NCBI GenBank assembly: GCA_025728315.1
Contig: JAOBJW010000001.1
Coordinates: 153,439 to 217,438 of the forward strand
Length of the DNA: 64,000 nucleotides
Reading direction: 5' to 3'
Source of the DNA: Candidatus Lightella neohaematopini
GTDB taxonomy: Bacteria; Pseudomonadota; Gammaproteobacteria; Enterobacterales; Enterobacteriaceae
This document shows positions 38,020 to 49,043 of the stretch, piece by piece. The position numbers and the translations under genes are program-made. The notes below the pieces were generated by a model. That model did not search any database and had not been told where the DNA came from. It saw only the letters and a list, made by a program, of their open reading frames with translations. Positions within the stretch are counted from its first letter, which is position 1, and every line of letters begins with the position of its first letter.

Positions 38020-40671
38020 TTATTCTCTTATATTATTAACAGTTAATCCAGATAAACATGTTGGAATTCCAGGTAATCCTATTGGTAATCCTATATGACC
38101 AGAACATAATTTATCACTTAACTTTACAGGTAAAGTAAAATTATTACCCATGCAGGTAAAAGTAACTAATGAATTATTTTTAATACTAAGTACTTTTGCA
38201 TCTTCGTAACTAATTATGATACATACTGATGAAGTAACTTGTTTAATTACTTTTACTTTTTGTGATGTTTCTTCACTACCAAACATATTCCAATACGGAA
38301 CAATTAACCATTTACCAGATTCTTTATTATTATTTATGTAATTAAAATAATGCATATCTCCAATTTTTTTATTAAATATTTTAACATTTGTATTAACATA
38401 ATTGTAATATTCATTACCTAATATACTTACATTAATATCATTATATTTTATTTCGTAATTGTTTATATTTTTTTGTTTATTAAAAAATTCTTCATCAGTA
38501 AAAAAACACTTACTTTTTTTAGCACATAAATTATTATTTAAAGCATTATAACCACAATTACGTGGTATATTTGTAAATGATTCCTGTTTTTTTGAATTAT
38601 TATTATTTGTGTTTATAATATTAATATTACTTAATTTAGATATATGTTTAGTTAATGATTTAGTTACATCATTAATATTTTTCCATTTTATTTGTGTATT
38701 TAAATACTTACTATTTATAGTATGTAACCAATACCAACTGTCTAATAGATAATTTTTATTATCTAAATATTTATCATATGGTTTAAAAAATCTTTGAATT
38801 CTACCTTCATAGTTGATTACAGTACCACTACTTTCTATACTACTAGTAGTTGGTATAATAATATTAGCTTTTTTCATAATATTATTATATTTATAATCTA
38901 ATATAATTATTGTATTAATATTATTTAGCGAATTATCTAATCTATTTTTTAATACATATCTATATAAATCATTTTCTAATATAATTAGCCCATCTGCTAT
39001 TTTATGCTTTAATAAATTTAAAGCTTGTTCTATACTACCTTGATTTTTAATTAAAGATAAGCCCAGACTATTTGCATAATTAGTAATAAAATTAATACCT
39101 ACATTAATCTTTTTATTTTTTAGTGCAATTGCAATATTTGCAGCTGCTTTAATTACATTTTTGTTAGTGGTAGTACCACTAATGATCAATACTTTATTTG
39201 CATGAATTAAACTATAAGCAATATCATGAATTTTTTTTACTAATTTATCATTTGTATTAATAACTTTAGGTGCTGTATTATCTATTATATTAGCTAATGT
39301 AAATCCAAAACGTGCTTGATCATCTAATGATGCATAATAACACCAGGTTGCAATGTCGTCTAAATTAGTTACATCAACATTGGTAATAAATAATAAATTT
39401 TTTCTTTCCTGAGTATAATTTTTTATTGCATCACTATGCCAATTTTTTATATTTATTTTACTAGTTATATTTGATATATTATTTACTGCTTGTCTAACAG
39501 ATAAAGCCATTCTAGCTCCAGTTTCTGAAATATTTTCTCCTAATACCAGAATAGCATCATAATTTTCTATCTCTAATAAAGATGGTATATAGATACCACT
39601 ATTATTTAGTATTTGTAATATTAATGATATTAATTCATATTCATTTTGAGATATACCTAAATAAAAATTATTTGTACCAACTAATTTACTTAAAGCAAAA
39701 TTATTTTCCATACTTGCTCTTGGAGAGCCTAAACCAATAATTCTTTTAGAATTTTTCATTAGATTGGCAACTATTTTAATAGTATCTTTAATGTTAATTG
39801 AAGATATTCTATTTATATTACGATATATTGGGTAACGAATAAAATAAGATTTGTTTAATGAATAACCAAAACGACCTAAATCACATAAAAAAAAACCATT
39901 AATATCACTATGATATCGATTTTCTATATAACGTAATGAACCTAAATAAGTACCAATATTAATATTACAACCTATGCTGCATTTTAAACATATACTAGGT
40001 GTTAGATTTATATCCCACTTTCTAACATATACTTTAGAATATATTCTATTAGTAAATACTCCAGTTGGACAAACTTCTACTAAATTACCAGAAAATCTAT
40101 TTTCTAATACTCCATCATTCACACGACCAAAATATATATTATTACCTGATCCATAGACACCAAAATCACTACCTCCAGAATAATTACAATAAAATCTTAC
40201 ACATCGATAACAACCAATACATCTATTCATGTGGTGATTAATAAATGGACCTAAATATTGATTTTTATATATACGCTTACTAAAACGATATCTTCTTATA
40301 AAATGTTTGTTTAATATAGTCATATTTTGTAGATGACAGTCTCCAGCTTCTTCACAAATTGGACAATCATGTGGATGATTAGTCATCATTAATTCTGTAA
40401 TATTTTTTCTAAAATTAATAATATCACGATGATTAGTTGAAATAATCATATTTTTATCTATTGTAGTCATACAGGACATAACTATACTACCTATGTTATC
40501 ATGTTGATTATTATATTTTTTAACAGCACACTGTCTACATACCCCAATACTACCTAATGCAGGATGCCAACAAAAATATGGAATATTAAATCCTAAAGAT
40601 AAACAAATATGTAATAAGTTATTATTTTCACTAACTGAATAATAATTTCCATCTATATTTATGATAATCAT
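38020..40671 (-). CDS. nuoG: NADH-quinone oxidoreductase subunit G
   Basis: NuoG carries several iron-sulfur clusters in the peripheral arm. The 2Fe-2S motif FCWHPALGSIGVCRQCAVK, NHPHDCPICEEAGDCHLQ, the 4Fe-4S motif HMNRCIGCYRCVRFYC, and the extra enterobacterial cluster CLKCSIGCN are present. A molybdopterin-oxidoreductase-like domain without catalytic function follows. Length is 883 (E. coli 908). The stretch around residues 690-760 is rich in Asn and Lys and poorly conserved, while the C-terminus (SGHIGLPIGLPGIP) is again well matched. Confidence 0.95.
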   Translation of the reverse strand: MIIINIDGNYYSVSENNNLLHICLSLGFNIPYFCWHPALGSIGVCRQCAVKKYNNQHDNIGSIVMSCMTTIDKNMIISTNHRDIINFRKNITELMMTNHPHDCPICEEAGDCHLQNMTILNKHFIRRYRFSKRIYKNQYLGPFINHHMNRCIGCYRCVRFYCNYSGGSDFGVYGSGNNIYFGRVNDGVLENRFSGNLVEVCPTGVFTNRIYSKVYVRKWDINLTPSICLKCSIGCNINIGTYLGSLRYIENRYHSDINGFFLCDLGRFGYSLNKSYFIRYPIYRNINRISSINIKDTIKIVANLMKNSKRIIGLGSPRASMENNFALSKLVGTNNFYLGISQNEYELISLILQILNNSGIYIPSLLEIENYDAILVLGENISETGARMALSVRQAVNNISNITSKINIKNWHSDAIKNYTQERKNLLFITNVDVTNLDDIATWCYYASLDDQARFGFTLANIIDNTAPKVINTNDKLVKKIHDIAYSLIHANKVLIISGTTTNKNVIKAAANIAIALKNKKINVGINFITNYANSLGLSLIKNQGSIEQALNLLKHKIADGLIILENDLYRYVLKNRLDNSLNNINTIIILDYKYNNIMKKANIIIPTTSSIESSGTVINYEGRIQRFFKPYDKYLDNKNYLLDSWYWLHTINSKYLNTQIKWKNINDVTKSLTKHISKLSNINIINTNNNNSKKQESFTNIPRNCGYNALNNNLCAKKSKCFFTDEEFFNKQKNINNYEIKYNDINVSILGNEYYNYVNTNVKIFNKKIGDMHYFNYINNNKESGKWLIVPYWNMFGSEETSQKVKVIKQVTSSVCIIISYEDAKVLSIKNNSLVTFTCMGNNFTLPVKLSDKLCSGHIGLPIGLPGIPTCLSGLTVNNIRE

Positions 40672-40727
40672 TTTTATACCATAAGTACATTAAAGTAGTT
40701 ACTATATCATAACGATAAATATATTTA

Positions 40728-42005
40728 CTATTTTAATCCTGATTTAAATTCAAAGTAAAAATATTTTATTGCACTTTTTAATGGTTCAATTGCCCCTGGT
40801 GCATGTGCACAAAAACTTTTACCATACATTAAAGTAGAACATAATTGTTTTAATGTTAAAATATCATATTTAGTACTTTGATGTTGTTTAATTGATTTTA
40901 GTAATTTTACAATCCATGGTAACCCTTCACGACATGGAGTACATAAACCACATGATTCTCGTGAAAAAAATTCTTCTATATTACAAATAAAATCTATAAT
41001 ATTAGTAGTATCATCTATAGCAATGGCCATTGCTGTTCCTAATCTACTACCAACATTAGATATATTAGCAAAATCCATAGGTACATCTAAATGTTTATCT
41101 AACAACAAAGCTGTACTAATACCACCAGGTAACCAAGCTTTTAATTTTTTATTATCTATTATTCCTTCAGCATAATCTTCTAATAAATTACGAGCAGTAA
41201 TACCAAAAGGTACTTCCCACAATCCGGGATTATTTACATGACCAGAAAAACCCATTAATTTAGTACCATGATCATGACTATTATTTATAGAAATACTTCT
41301 ATACCAATTAGATCCATATAATACTATTGCAGGTATATTACATAATGTCTCAACATTATTTACACATGTAGGTTTTCCCCATAATCCGATATCAGTAGGA
41401 AATGGTGGCTTATATCTCGGATTTGCTCTACGTCCTTCAAGAGAATTAATTAATGCGGTTTCTTCTCCGCTAATATAACGTCCAGCTCCACTGTGAGTAA
41501 TTAATTCAAAATCAAAATTACTATCCAAAATATTTTTACCTAACAAGTTATTATGTAATGCTTCATTAATGGCATAGTTTAAATTATTTAATTCATTATG
41601 ATATTCACAACGTAAAAAAATATACCCCTTATTAATATTTAATGCATAAGCTGATATTAACATTCCCTCTATTAATAAATGAGGTAACTGTTCTAATAAT
41701 AATCGATCTTTATAAGTACCAGGTTCCATTTCATCAGCATTACAAATTAAGTAACCAGCATTATCTATTGTATTTTTTAAAGTAGCTAACCACTTATAAG
41801 ATGTAAAAAAACCACTACCTCCACGACCTCGTAATTTGGACTGTTCTACTATATCAATTATTACCTTATTATGCATAGTTAATGCTTTTTTAGCTCCTTG
41901 ATACCCATATTTTGTCATATATTCAGACAACCATACTGGCTTATTATCACTACGTAATCTCCAAGTTAATGGATGTGTATATTCTGTTTTTTTTATATTA
42001 ATCAT
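40728..42005 (-). CDS. nuoF: NADH-quinone oxidoreductase subunit F
   Basis: NuoF binds NADH and FMN and holds the N3 4Fe-4S cluster. The NADH/FMN region includes [48 protein letters not shown] and RYKPPFP. The cluster motif is [11 protein letters not shown] plus a later Cys in [11 protein letters not shown]. The start codon overlaps the nuoE stop in an ATGA arrangement (42002-42005), so the two are translated together. Confidence 0.97.
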   Translation of the reverse strand: MINIKKTEYTHPLTWRLRSDNKPVWLSEYMTKYGYQGAKKALTMHNKVIIDIVEQSKLRGRGGSGFFTSYKWLATLKNTIDNAGYLICNADEMEPGTYKDRLLLEQLPHLLIEGMLISAYALNINKGYIFLRCEYHNELNNLNYAINEALHNNLLGKNILDSNFDFELITHSGAGRYISGEETALINSLEGRRANPRYKPPFPTDIGLWGKPTCVNNVETLCNIPAIVLYGSNWYRSISINNSHDHGTKLMGFSGHVNNPGLWEVPFGITARNLLEDYAEGIIDNKKLKAWLPGGISTALLLDKHLDVPMDFANISNVGSRLGTAMAIAIDDTTNIIDFICNIEEFFSRESCGLCTPCREGLPWIVKLLKSIKQHQSTKYDILTLKQLCSTLMYGKSFCAHAPGAIEPLKSAIKYFYFEFKSGLK

Positions 42006-42466
42006 AAATATTTGTTTATTATATTAATAATATTTTTTTTTAGAACTTTATTATAAATATCATAATTAATCATTATAATTGGGCTATGATCACATCTTCC
42101 TAAACAACCAGTGGGTAAAAACGTAAATTTATTATTCTTAGTAGTTTGACCTAATTTAATATTTAATATTGATTCAATACTTTTTTTAATACCATCACAA
42201 CCATTTAAATAACATACAATACTATCACAATAATATATAATATTTTTACCTACCGGTTTACGAAATATTTTACTATAAAATGTTGCTATTGATTCTATTT
42301 CACTAATTGATAAATTTAATATTTTTGCAATATAAATAATCTCTTTATTTGATACCCAACCATATTTAGTTTGCGCAATTTTTAGAGCTTCAATTACTAA
42401 TGATCTTGAATGTTCATATAATTTCTTTTTTTGATTTATAATTTTATATTCTTCTTTTACTAACAT
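42002..42466 (-). CDS. nuoE: NADH-quinone oxidoreductase subunit E
   Basis: NuoE carries a 2Fe-2S cluster beside NuoF. The four ligands are seen in CDSIVC and in the [11 protein letters not shown] region, and [15 protein letters not shown] is conserved. Length is 154 (E. coli 166). It overlaps nuoF by four bases and follows nuoCD after 31 bases. Confidence 0.95.
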   Translation of the reverse strand: MLVKEEYKIINQKKKLYEHSRSLVIEALKIAQTKYGWVSNKEIIYIAKILNLSISEIESIATFYSKIFRKPVGKNIIYYCDSIVCYLNGCDGIKKSIESILNIKLGQTTKNNKFTFLPTGCLGRCDHSPIIMINYDIYNKVLKKNIINIINKYL

Positions 42467-42497
42467 ATTTATATTTTATATTAATATTGTTTTTATT

Positions 42498-44279
42498 TTA
42501 TCTATCAACATCTGACATTACAAAATCTATACTACCAAGATAAGAAATTAAATCTGGAATAAAACTTCCTTTAATTACACTAGGAATTTGTTGTAAGTGA
42601 GGAAAACTAGGAGTACGAATTCTAGTTCTATAACTCATAACACCACCATCACTAATTAAGTAATAACTATTTATTCCTTTAGTAGCTTCAACCATTTGTA
42701 ATGATTCGTTAGCTAATATACTTGGTCCCCAAGAAATATTTATAAAATGGTTTATTAAAGATTCTATATTATTTAAAGTATAACTCTTATTAATAGGAGT
42801 AGTTACACTATGATGTATTTTAGATGGTCCGCTAGGCATATTATTTAAACATTGTTTTAAAATATTAATACTCTGAAATATTTCTTCTATTTTTAATATT
42901 AATCGATTATAACAATCGCTGATTCCATTGCCGATTGGAACATCAAAATCAAAATTTTCGTAACCAGAATATGGACGACATTTACGTATATCAAAATTAA
43001 TACCAGTAGCTCTTAAAGCAGAACCAGTTACTCCCCAATTAATAGCATCTTTGCTATTATATGCAGCAACTCCTTTAGTACGATTACGTAATATACTATT
43101 ATTTATAGAAATTTTTATATAATTATTTAATCTTTTAGGTAACCAATCTATTAATTCTTGTAGTAATTTTTGCCACCCTTTTGGTAAATCACTAGCTAAA
43201 CCACCAATACGAAACCATGCTGGGTGCATTCTAGCACCAGTAATATGTTCTATAATATTATAAATTTTTTGTCTATCAGTAAAAATTAAAAATATTGGAG
43301 TCATGCCACCTAAATCATGAATATAAGTACCTATATACAACAAATGACTATTAATTCTAAATAATTCAGATAACATTACTCTTATTACTTTTATACGTTC
43401 AGATACTTTAATTCCAGCTAATTTTTCTATTGCTAGTATATATGGCATTTCATTTATACATCCACCAAGATATTCTATACGATCAGTATATGGTATATAA
43501 TTATGCCATGTTTTGAATTCACTAATTTTTTCTGCTCCCCGATGATGATATCCAATATCAGGTATGCAATTAATAATTTGTTCTCCTTTTAATTGTAAAA
43601 TTAAACGAAATACACCATGCACAGATGGATGATTAGGCCCTAAATTAAGAATAGTAGAATTTTTTTGTTGATTATTATTTTTCGTGTTTATTTTCCATAT
43701 ATCAGGATTAAAAGGTATTTCATTATTCATAATAACATTATCATGATAGTCATTATTATTATAATTATATTCTTGTTCAGTCGCTTTAACTAAATAATCC
43801 TTACGTAATGGATAACCAATCCAATTTTTAGGCATAATAAGACGAGTTAAATTAGGATGATTTATAAATTTTATACCGAACATTTCCCAGGTTTCACGTT
43901 CATACCAATTAGCATTAATAAATATATTACTTATAGTTGGTACATATAAACTATTCTTTGATAATGCTACTTTTAATATAATATCATGATTTCTTTCTAT
44001 AGAAATTAAATGATAAAATACAGTATAATCTAATTTAGGTATATTTTTAGTATTTTTTCTTAATCTTTCATCTATACCATGTAAATCATATAACATAGAA
44101 TATGGTTTACTTAATTTTTGTTTCAAAAAAATAATTGTTTTTATTAAAAAGTCACGATTTATCCATATTATTGGATATTTTATTTTAGTTTTTTGTACAA
44201 TTAAATTATTTAAACATAAATAAGTCTTTAATTGTTCGATTAATAAATAATTTTTGTTATTTTTTGATTCTTTTATCAT
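42498..44279 (-). CDS. nuoC: NADH-quinone oxidoreductase fused subunit CD
   Basis: This is a single 593-residue protein in which NuoC (about 1-180) and NuoD (about 210-593) are fused, as in E. coli and other enterobacteria. The C part shows [20 protein letters not shown] and YPLRKDY. The D part shows [46 protein letters not shown] and the end [11 protein letters not shown]. NuoD helps to form the quinone-binding site. The linker near residue 180-205 is Asn rich. Confidence 0.96.
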   Translation of the reverse strand: MIKESKNNKNYLLIEQLKTYLCLNNLIVQKTKIKYPIIWINRDFLIKTIIFLKQKLSKPYSMLYDLHGIDERLRKNTKNIPKLDYTVFYHLISIERNHDIILKVALSKNSLYVPTISNIFINANWYERETWEMFGIKFINHPNLTRLIMPKNWIGYPLRKDYLVKATEQEYNYNNNDYHDNVIMNNEIPFNPDIWKINTKNNNQQKNSTILNLGPNHPSVHGVFRLILQLKGEQIINCIPDIGYHHRGAEKISEFKTWHNYIPYTDRIEYLGGCINEMPYILAIEKLAGIKVSERIKVIRVMLSELFRINSHLLYIGTYIHDLGGMTPIFLIFTDRQKIYNIIEHITGARMHPAWFRIGGLASDLPKGWQKLLQELIDWLPKRLNNYIKISINNSILRNRTKGVAAYNSKDAINWGVTGSALRATGINFDIRKCRPYSGYENFDFDVPIGNGISDCYNRLILKIEEIFQSINILKQCLNNMPSGPSKIHHSVTTPINKSYTLNNIESLINHFINISWGPSILANESLQMVEATKGINSYYLISDGGVMSYRTRIRTPSFPHLQQIPSVIKGSFIPDLISYLGSIDFVMSDVDR

Positions 44280-44315
44280 AATTAATTTATGATACTTTAA
44301 TACTTTTATAATAAT

Positions 44316-44912
44316 CTAAATATTACTTTTTATGTTATTATGTTTTTTATAATAGTTTACATTATCATTAACAATCCATGATAATGGACGTTTTTTACTT
44401 TTTATAGATTTTTGTAATAATAATAATGCTTGAATATATGCTTCTGGACGAGGAGGACAACCAGGTATATAAACATCAACAGGTATAATTTTATCTACTC
44501 CTTGAACTACAGAATACACATCATACATACCACCAGAATTAGCACAGGATCCCATAGATATTACCCATTTAGGTTCTAACATTTGTTCATATAATCTTTT
44601 TATTATTGGTGCCATTTTAACAAATGGAGTACCAGCTATAACCATTAAGTCAGATTGCCTTGGTGATGAACGAATTACTTCCGATCCAAATCTAGCAATA
44701 TCATGAACAGCAGTAAAAGTAGTAGTCATTTCTACATAACAACATGATAGTCCGAAATTGTATGGCCATAAAGAATTACTTAACCCCCAATTAACTAATT
44801 TAGTTAAACTACTTTTTAATTTACCAAAAAAGATACTTTTTTTAAATATTAAGTTAGTTATACTAAATTTTTTATTTTTGCAATTATATTTAGTTTGTGA
44901 AAAATTGTCCAT
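44316..44912 (-). CDS. nuoB: NADH-quinone oxidoreductase subunit B
   Basis: NuoB holds cluster N2, the last electron donor to quinone. The ligands are present: tandem Cys in [11 protein letters not shown], Cys in [12 protein letters not shown] and Cys in [19 protein letters not shown]-type and [13 protein letters not shown] segments are intact. Length is 198 (E. coli 220), with a shorter C-terminus. It lies between nuoA and nuoCD. Confidence 0.96.
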   Translation of the reverse strand: MDNFSQTKYNCKNKKFSITNLIFKKSIFFGKLKSSLTKLVNWGLSNSLWPYNFGLSCCYVEMTTTFTAVHDIARFGSEVIRSSPRQSDLMVIAGTPFVKMAPIIKRLYEQMLEPKWVISMGSCANSGGMYDVYSVVQGVDKIIPVDVYIPGCPPRPEAYIQALLLLQKSIKSKKRPLSWIVNDNVNYYKKHNNIKSNI

Positions 44913-44936
44913 GATTTAAATTAAAATAACCACTAT

Positions 44937-45323
44937 CTACTTATTAAATTTAAAAATATTATTACGTGTAATATAAAATAATCCTACTAATATAGTAGCT
45001 ACAAACTCTATCATACAAAAGAAAATATTCCAACCTAAATTAATAGCATTGATAGACCAAGTATATAAATAAATACATTCGGTATCAAATAAAATAAATA
45101 TTATAGATGTCAAATAAAATTTATTATCTATACAAGATTTAGATAAACCTATGGGATTGATACCACTCTCAAATGGTGTATTTTTATTATCTGTACTTAA
45201 GGATTGTGAATAATTATTTAATATAAATTTTAATGACATCATTACACAACATAATATTAAAGAAACGATAATTAATATAATGAGTAAACAAATAAAATTA
45301 GTATTAGTAGAAATATGTAACAT
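44937..45323 (-). CDS. nuoA: NADH-quinone oxidoreductase subunit A
   Basis: NuoA is a small three-helix membrane subunit next to NuoH. TPFESGINPIGLSK, FYLTSIIFILFDTECIYLYTW and the C-terminal helix match the family. ATG 45323 gives 128 residues. A TTG five codons upstream (45338) would also be in frame but has no support. As first gene of the operon it should carry the nuo promoter, but I could not pick out convincing boxes. The upstream neighbour is the decayed ubiX. Confidence 0.93.
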   Translation of the reverse strand: MLHISTNTNFICLLIILIIVSLILCCVMMSLKFILNNYSQSLSTDNKNTPFESGINPIGLSKSCIDNKFYLTSIIFILFDTECIYLYTWSINAINLGWNIFFCMIEFVATILVGLFYITRNNIFKFNK

Positions 45324-45387
45324 AATAATTTTATCCAATAAAAACTTTTTATAAAAAAATAATCATTTTATACTATGATAATTTATA

Positions 45388-45939
45388 CTATTTCCAACGT
45401 AAAAATGAGTCATAAGACAATTTTATATCAAAAAAATCTAATATACGATTAATAAAATAATTAATTATATCATTAACACTTTTAGGATAACAATAAAAAG
45501 CTGTTGTTAATGGATAAATAACTGCACCTAATTTTGATACATGTAATAATAATTTCAAATGACCAGTATGTAATGGTGTTTCTCTTATAGCTAATAATAA
45601 GTTTTTTTTCTTTTAATGTAATATTAGTTGTTCTAATTATAAGATTATCATTATAACTATTAGTAATTCTAGATAATGTCTTAATAGAACATAATAAAAT
45701 AATTATACCATAAATATTAAATGAACTAGAACTAATACTAGTAGTAATATTATTATTATCATATATTATATCTGATAATTTTTCTATTTTTTATTGGTAG
45801 ATTTGTTTCTAGTTCTATAGTTTTTAGCTGCATTACTTATAATTAAGTGTGTTTGTATATTTGATATTTCTTTTAAGATTTGTAGTAATCTTATTTCGTA
45901 AATTACTCTACCAGATCTACTAATATTGATAATTAGTTT
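45388..45939 (-). pseudogene. ubiX: Decayed flavin prenyltransferase gene ubiX
   Basis: Read on the minus strand, three pieces in different frames rebuild UbiX in order. The first is SGRVIYEIRLLQILKEI followed by IQTHLIISNAAKN. The second is LSDIIYDNN, TTSISSSSFNIYGIIIL and CSIKTLSRITNSY. The third is LLLAIRETPLHTGHLKLLLH, LGAVIYPLTTAFYCYPKS and the ending DSFLRWK with TAG at 45388. At least two frameshifts occur, one next to the eight-base T run at 45602-45609, and a stop codon replaces the start region. UbiX makes prenylated FMN for UbiD in ubiquinone synthesis. The position between folC and nuo agrees with the enterobacterial folC-dedD-cvpA-purF-ubiX order. Confidence 0.88.
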
Positions 45940-46041
45940 TTAGTATATTTATAACATTAATTAATAAATCTTAATTAATAATTGATTATTACATAGTCAT
46001 ATATAACTATAATAATATTAATAATTATTTTTACTAAAAAA

Positions 46042-47304
46042 TTACTTTGATGACACTAAAATATTATCATAGAATACTGTCTTATTATTAATTATTTTAA
46101 AAATATTACTAACAGTTATAAATGATCCTAATACTACAGCTACATCATTATAATTAATGCTATTTATCATATAATACCAAGCATCTTTAATATTACTAAA
46201 TGATAAGCTATTCATATTAGTATATTTAATTAAATCAATATAACTAGCTGACCTATAATGATCAATATTAGTACAATACCATTTGTCAACTAACGGATTA
46301 AGTATATTAATTATTTTTGCAAAATCTTTATCACGAAATATGCCTATTAGTACATGTATTTTCCCTGATATTGGTAACTTTTTTAATAAATTAACTAAAT
46401 ATTTAACAGCATGAAGATTATGTGCTACATCTAAAATAATATATGGATTTACATTAATTATATTAAATCGACCTGGTAACCATGCATTAATTAAACCATA
46501 ACAAATATTTTCTCTTGTTATAACAAATGGTAATTTATTTATAACAGCTATAGCTATAGCTGCATTTTTTATTGGAATGCTTGTAGGTATTGGCAAATTA
46601 TTTAATTTTATATTATGATCTTGCCAACACCAATAATTATTATTATATATTAACCACCAATCATATTTATAATTATATAGTATAGTTCCAATAGCATCTG
46701 CTGTTTCGTAAATACTAACTGGTATGTTACTATCACCTATAACTGCTACTATATTAGAACGAAATATACCAGATTTTTCTTTAGCAATATCATTTCTAGT
46801 TAATCCTAGAAATTTAGTGTGATCTAAGTCTATATTTGTAATTATAGCTAAATTAGCATTTACAATATTAGTTGCATCTAATCTACCACCTAACCCAACT
46901 TCTAGTATTATAACATCTAATTTAAATTGACTGAATATGTATAATGCTGATAGAGTAGTAAATTCAAAATAACTTAATAAAGTTAATTTTCTAACATAAT
47001 TTATAATATTAAATGATTTAATATGTATTAAATTATTTACTTCTTTTCCATTAATTCTAATTCTTTCTTTATAGTGTATTAAATGTGGCGAATTATATAC
47101 ACCAACACGCATTCCTCTATGAAGTAATATTAGTTCTATAAGACGACAAGTTGTACCTTTTCCATTAGTACCACTAATAGTAATAATAAATGGTGATAAA
47201 GGTAATATATTTAATTTATTAGCTACAAAAGATATTCTATCTAATGTTAGATCAATTTCTTTATAATGTATATTACTAATATAACGTAACCAATGATTAA
47301 TCAT
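46042..47304 (-). CDS. folC: Bifunctional folylpolyglutamate/dihydrofolate synthase
   Basis: FolC adds glutamate to dihydropteroate and extends folate polyglutamates. The P-loop SGTNGKGTT lies at residues 44-52. VGVYNSPHLIHYKERIRING, EVGLGGRLDATNI, NIDLDHTKFLG, KSGIFR and ILDVAHNLHA follow in order. Length is 420 (E. coli 422). It heads away from the ubiX remnant and lies downstream of accD. With PabB and PabC it indicates that folate synthesis is kept. Confidence 0.95.
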   Translation of the reverse strand: MINHWLRYISNIHYKEIDLTLDRISFVANKLNILPLSPFIITISGTNGKGTTCRLIELILLHRGMRVGVYNSPHLIHYKERIRINGKEVNNLIHIKSFNIINYVRKLTLLSYFEFTTLSALYIFSQFKLDVIILEVGLGGRLDATNIVNANLAIITNIDLDHTKFLGLTRNDIAKEKSGIFRSNIVAVIGDSNIPVSIYETADAIGTILYNYKYDWWLIYNNNYWCWQDHNIKLNNLPIPTSIPIKNAAIAIAVINKLPFVITRENICYGLINAWLPGRFNIINVNPYIILDVAHNLHAVKYLVNLLKKLPISGKIHVLIGIFRDKDFAKIINILNPLVDKWYCTNIDHYRSASYIDLIKYTNMNSLSFSNIKDAWYYMINSINYNDVAVVLGSFITVSNIFKIINNKTVFYDNILVSSK

Positions 47305-47316
47305 ATAATTTATTAG

Positions 47317-48174
47317 CTAATTAGGTAATATTCTATGAGTTAATTTTGCTAGTATTTTAGCTATACGTATTCGTATATCTAACCTATGTATTATCAAATC
47401 TATTGCTCCTTTTTCTAATAAGAACTCACTTTTTTGAAAATTATCTGGTAATTTTTTACGTATGGTTTTTTCTATAATACTTGATCCAGTAAAACCAATT
47501 AATGCCTTTGGTTCAGCAATATTAATATCACCTAGCATTGCTAGACTTGCAGATACACCACCCATAGTGGGATTAGTTAATATTGTAATATAAGGTAAGC
47601 ATCTTTTTTTTAAATGATATATTGCTGCACTAACTTTAGCCATTTGCATAAGAGCTAATATATCTTCTTGTATTCTAGCTCCACCACTTGCACTAAAACA
47701 TATTAACGGGCAATTATCTTTTAATGCCTGATTAACAGCCATTATAAATTTTTCACCTACTGCAACTGACATAGAACCACCAATAAATTTAAATTCAAAC
47801 GATATAGCTACTACTGGCATATTATATAATGTGCCTTTTATAACTATTAGTGCATTATTTTCCTTAGTTAATTTTTTTGCCATTAATAATCGATCATGAT
47901 ATTTTATTCTATCTCTAAAATTAAATATATCTTTATCTATAATATTAACACCTAATTCTAATTTTTTCTTACTATCTAAAAATGTATTTAGTCTTAGTCT
48001 AGCTGGTATATACATATGATAATCACATTTGGGACATACATTTAAGTTTTTTGTTAATTCTTTTTTGTATAGAATTTGATTACAATAATCACATTTTGTC
48101 CATATATTATTTGGTACATTTGATTTATTAATTGTTGTAACGTTCTTTTTTATAATTTTATTAATCCAATTCAT
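47317..48174 (-). CDS. accD: Acetyl-CoA carboxylase carboxyltransferase subunit beta
   Basis: AccD with AccA transfers the carboxyl group from biotin to acetyl-CoA. The N-terminal zinc ribbon has [13 protein letters not shown] and CPKCDYHM. The crotonase-like core has [51 protein letters not shown] and ALIGFTG. Length is 285 (E. coli 304). The order truA-accD-folC is enterobacterial, with dedA removed. Confidence 0.96.
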   Translation of the reverse strand: MNWINKIIKKNVTTINKSNVPNNIWTKCDYCNQILYKKELTKNLNVCPKCDYHMYIPARLRLNTFLDSKKKLELGVNIIDKDIFNFRDRIKYHDRLLMAKKLTKENNALIVIKGTLYNMPVVAISFEFKFIGGSMSVAVGEKFIMAVNQALKDNCPLICFSASGGARIQEDILALMQMAKVSAAIYHLKKRCLPYITILTNPTMGGVSASLAMLGDINIAEPKALIGFTGSSIIEKTIRKKLPDNFQKSEFLLEKGAIDLIIHRLDIRIRIAKILAKLTHRILPN

Positions 48175-48214
48175 ATAAGTTATAAATTATAGTAAGACTT
48201 TATATTAGTTTTCA

Positions 48215-48994
48215 TTAAAAAAAATATTTAACGTTAAAATGTCTTGGAATTAAAAATTTATGTGGGTAGTATACTAATACTAGATATAAACCATTTGCTG
48301 AAGCAGTTTTAATTAAATTTATCTTTTTATTTACATTAATAATATTTTTTATCCAGTCTATTGATTTTTTTCCGGAACCAATATCTAGTAATACTCCTAC
48401 AATATTTCTTACCATATGGTATAAAAACGAATTTGCTTTAATATCAATTATTAAGTAATCACCATATCTATTAATAGATAGATTATATATTTTTCTCCAA
48501 GATGATATAGATTGACAACCTGACTGTTTAATTGAAATAAAATTATGTTCTCCTATTAAATAACTTGCTGCTCTTTTCATACTAGACTCATCTAATAAAT
48601 AATATACATGATTAACTCTGTTATAATATAAAGATGAACGTATTTTATTATTGTATATAATATATTGATATCTTCTAGCATAAGCACTATATCTAGCATG
48701 AAACGAATCTGGTACTTTTTTAATCCACTTAATAGAAATATTATTAGGTAAATTAGAATTTATTCCCATTATCCAAGCTTTGTTAGGTAAATTAGTATTT
48801 GTCTCAAAATGAATTACTTGTCCAATAGCATGTACTCCAGCATCTGTTCTACCAGCACAAATAATATTAACTTTCTCGCTAGTTATATGAAATATTGCTT
48901 TTTCTATTTCCTCTTGTATACTAGGTAAATTTTTTTGTTTTTGCCAACCATAATAGTTAGTACCAACATATTCAACACCAAGTGCTAGTTTCAT
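48215..48994 (-). CDS. truA: tRNA pseudouridine(38-40) synthase
   Basis: TruA makes pseudouridines in the anticodon arm of many tRNAs. The catalytic aspartate is Asp51 in CAGRTDAGVHAIGQV. FHARYSAYARRYQYIIYN, FLYHMVRNIVGVLLDIGSGK and the end GLYLVLVYYP are conserved. Length is 259 (E. coli 270). The gap to accD is 40 bases, and pdxB lies upstream, as in enterobacteria after loss of usg. Confidence 0.96.
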   Translation of the reverse strand: MKLALGVEYVGTNYYGWQKQKNLPSIQEEIEKAIFHITSEKVNIICAGRTDAGVHAIGQVIHFETNTNLPNKAWIMGINSNLPNNISIKWIKKVPDSFHARYSAYARRYQYIIYNNKIRSSLYYNRVNHVYYLLDESSMKRAASYLIGEHNFISIKQSGCQSISSWRKIYNLSINRYGDYLIIDIKANSFLYHMVRNIVGVLLDIGSGKKSIDWIKNIINVNKKINLIKTASANGLYLVLVYYPHKFLIPRHFNVKYFF

Positions 48995-49043
48995 ACCTAA
49001 TTTAGAACTATTAATTTAAATATAAATTATATTAATTATATTT

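Noticed and set aside
38300-38640. Asn/Lys-rich stretch of NuoG as a sign of an inserted gene or frameshift
   Set aside because: The frame stays open, conserved motifs resume after it, and overall length is slightly below E. coli. It is a variable region under AT bias.
42498-44279. Fusion of nuoC and nuoD as a novel gene fusion
   Set aside because: The fusion is the normal state in E. coli and other enterobacteria, so it is a lineage marker and not a new event.
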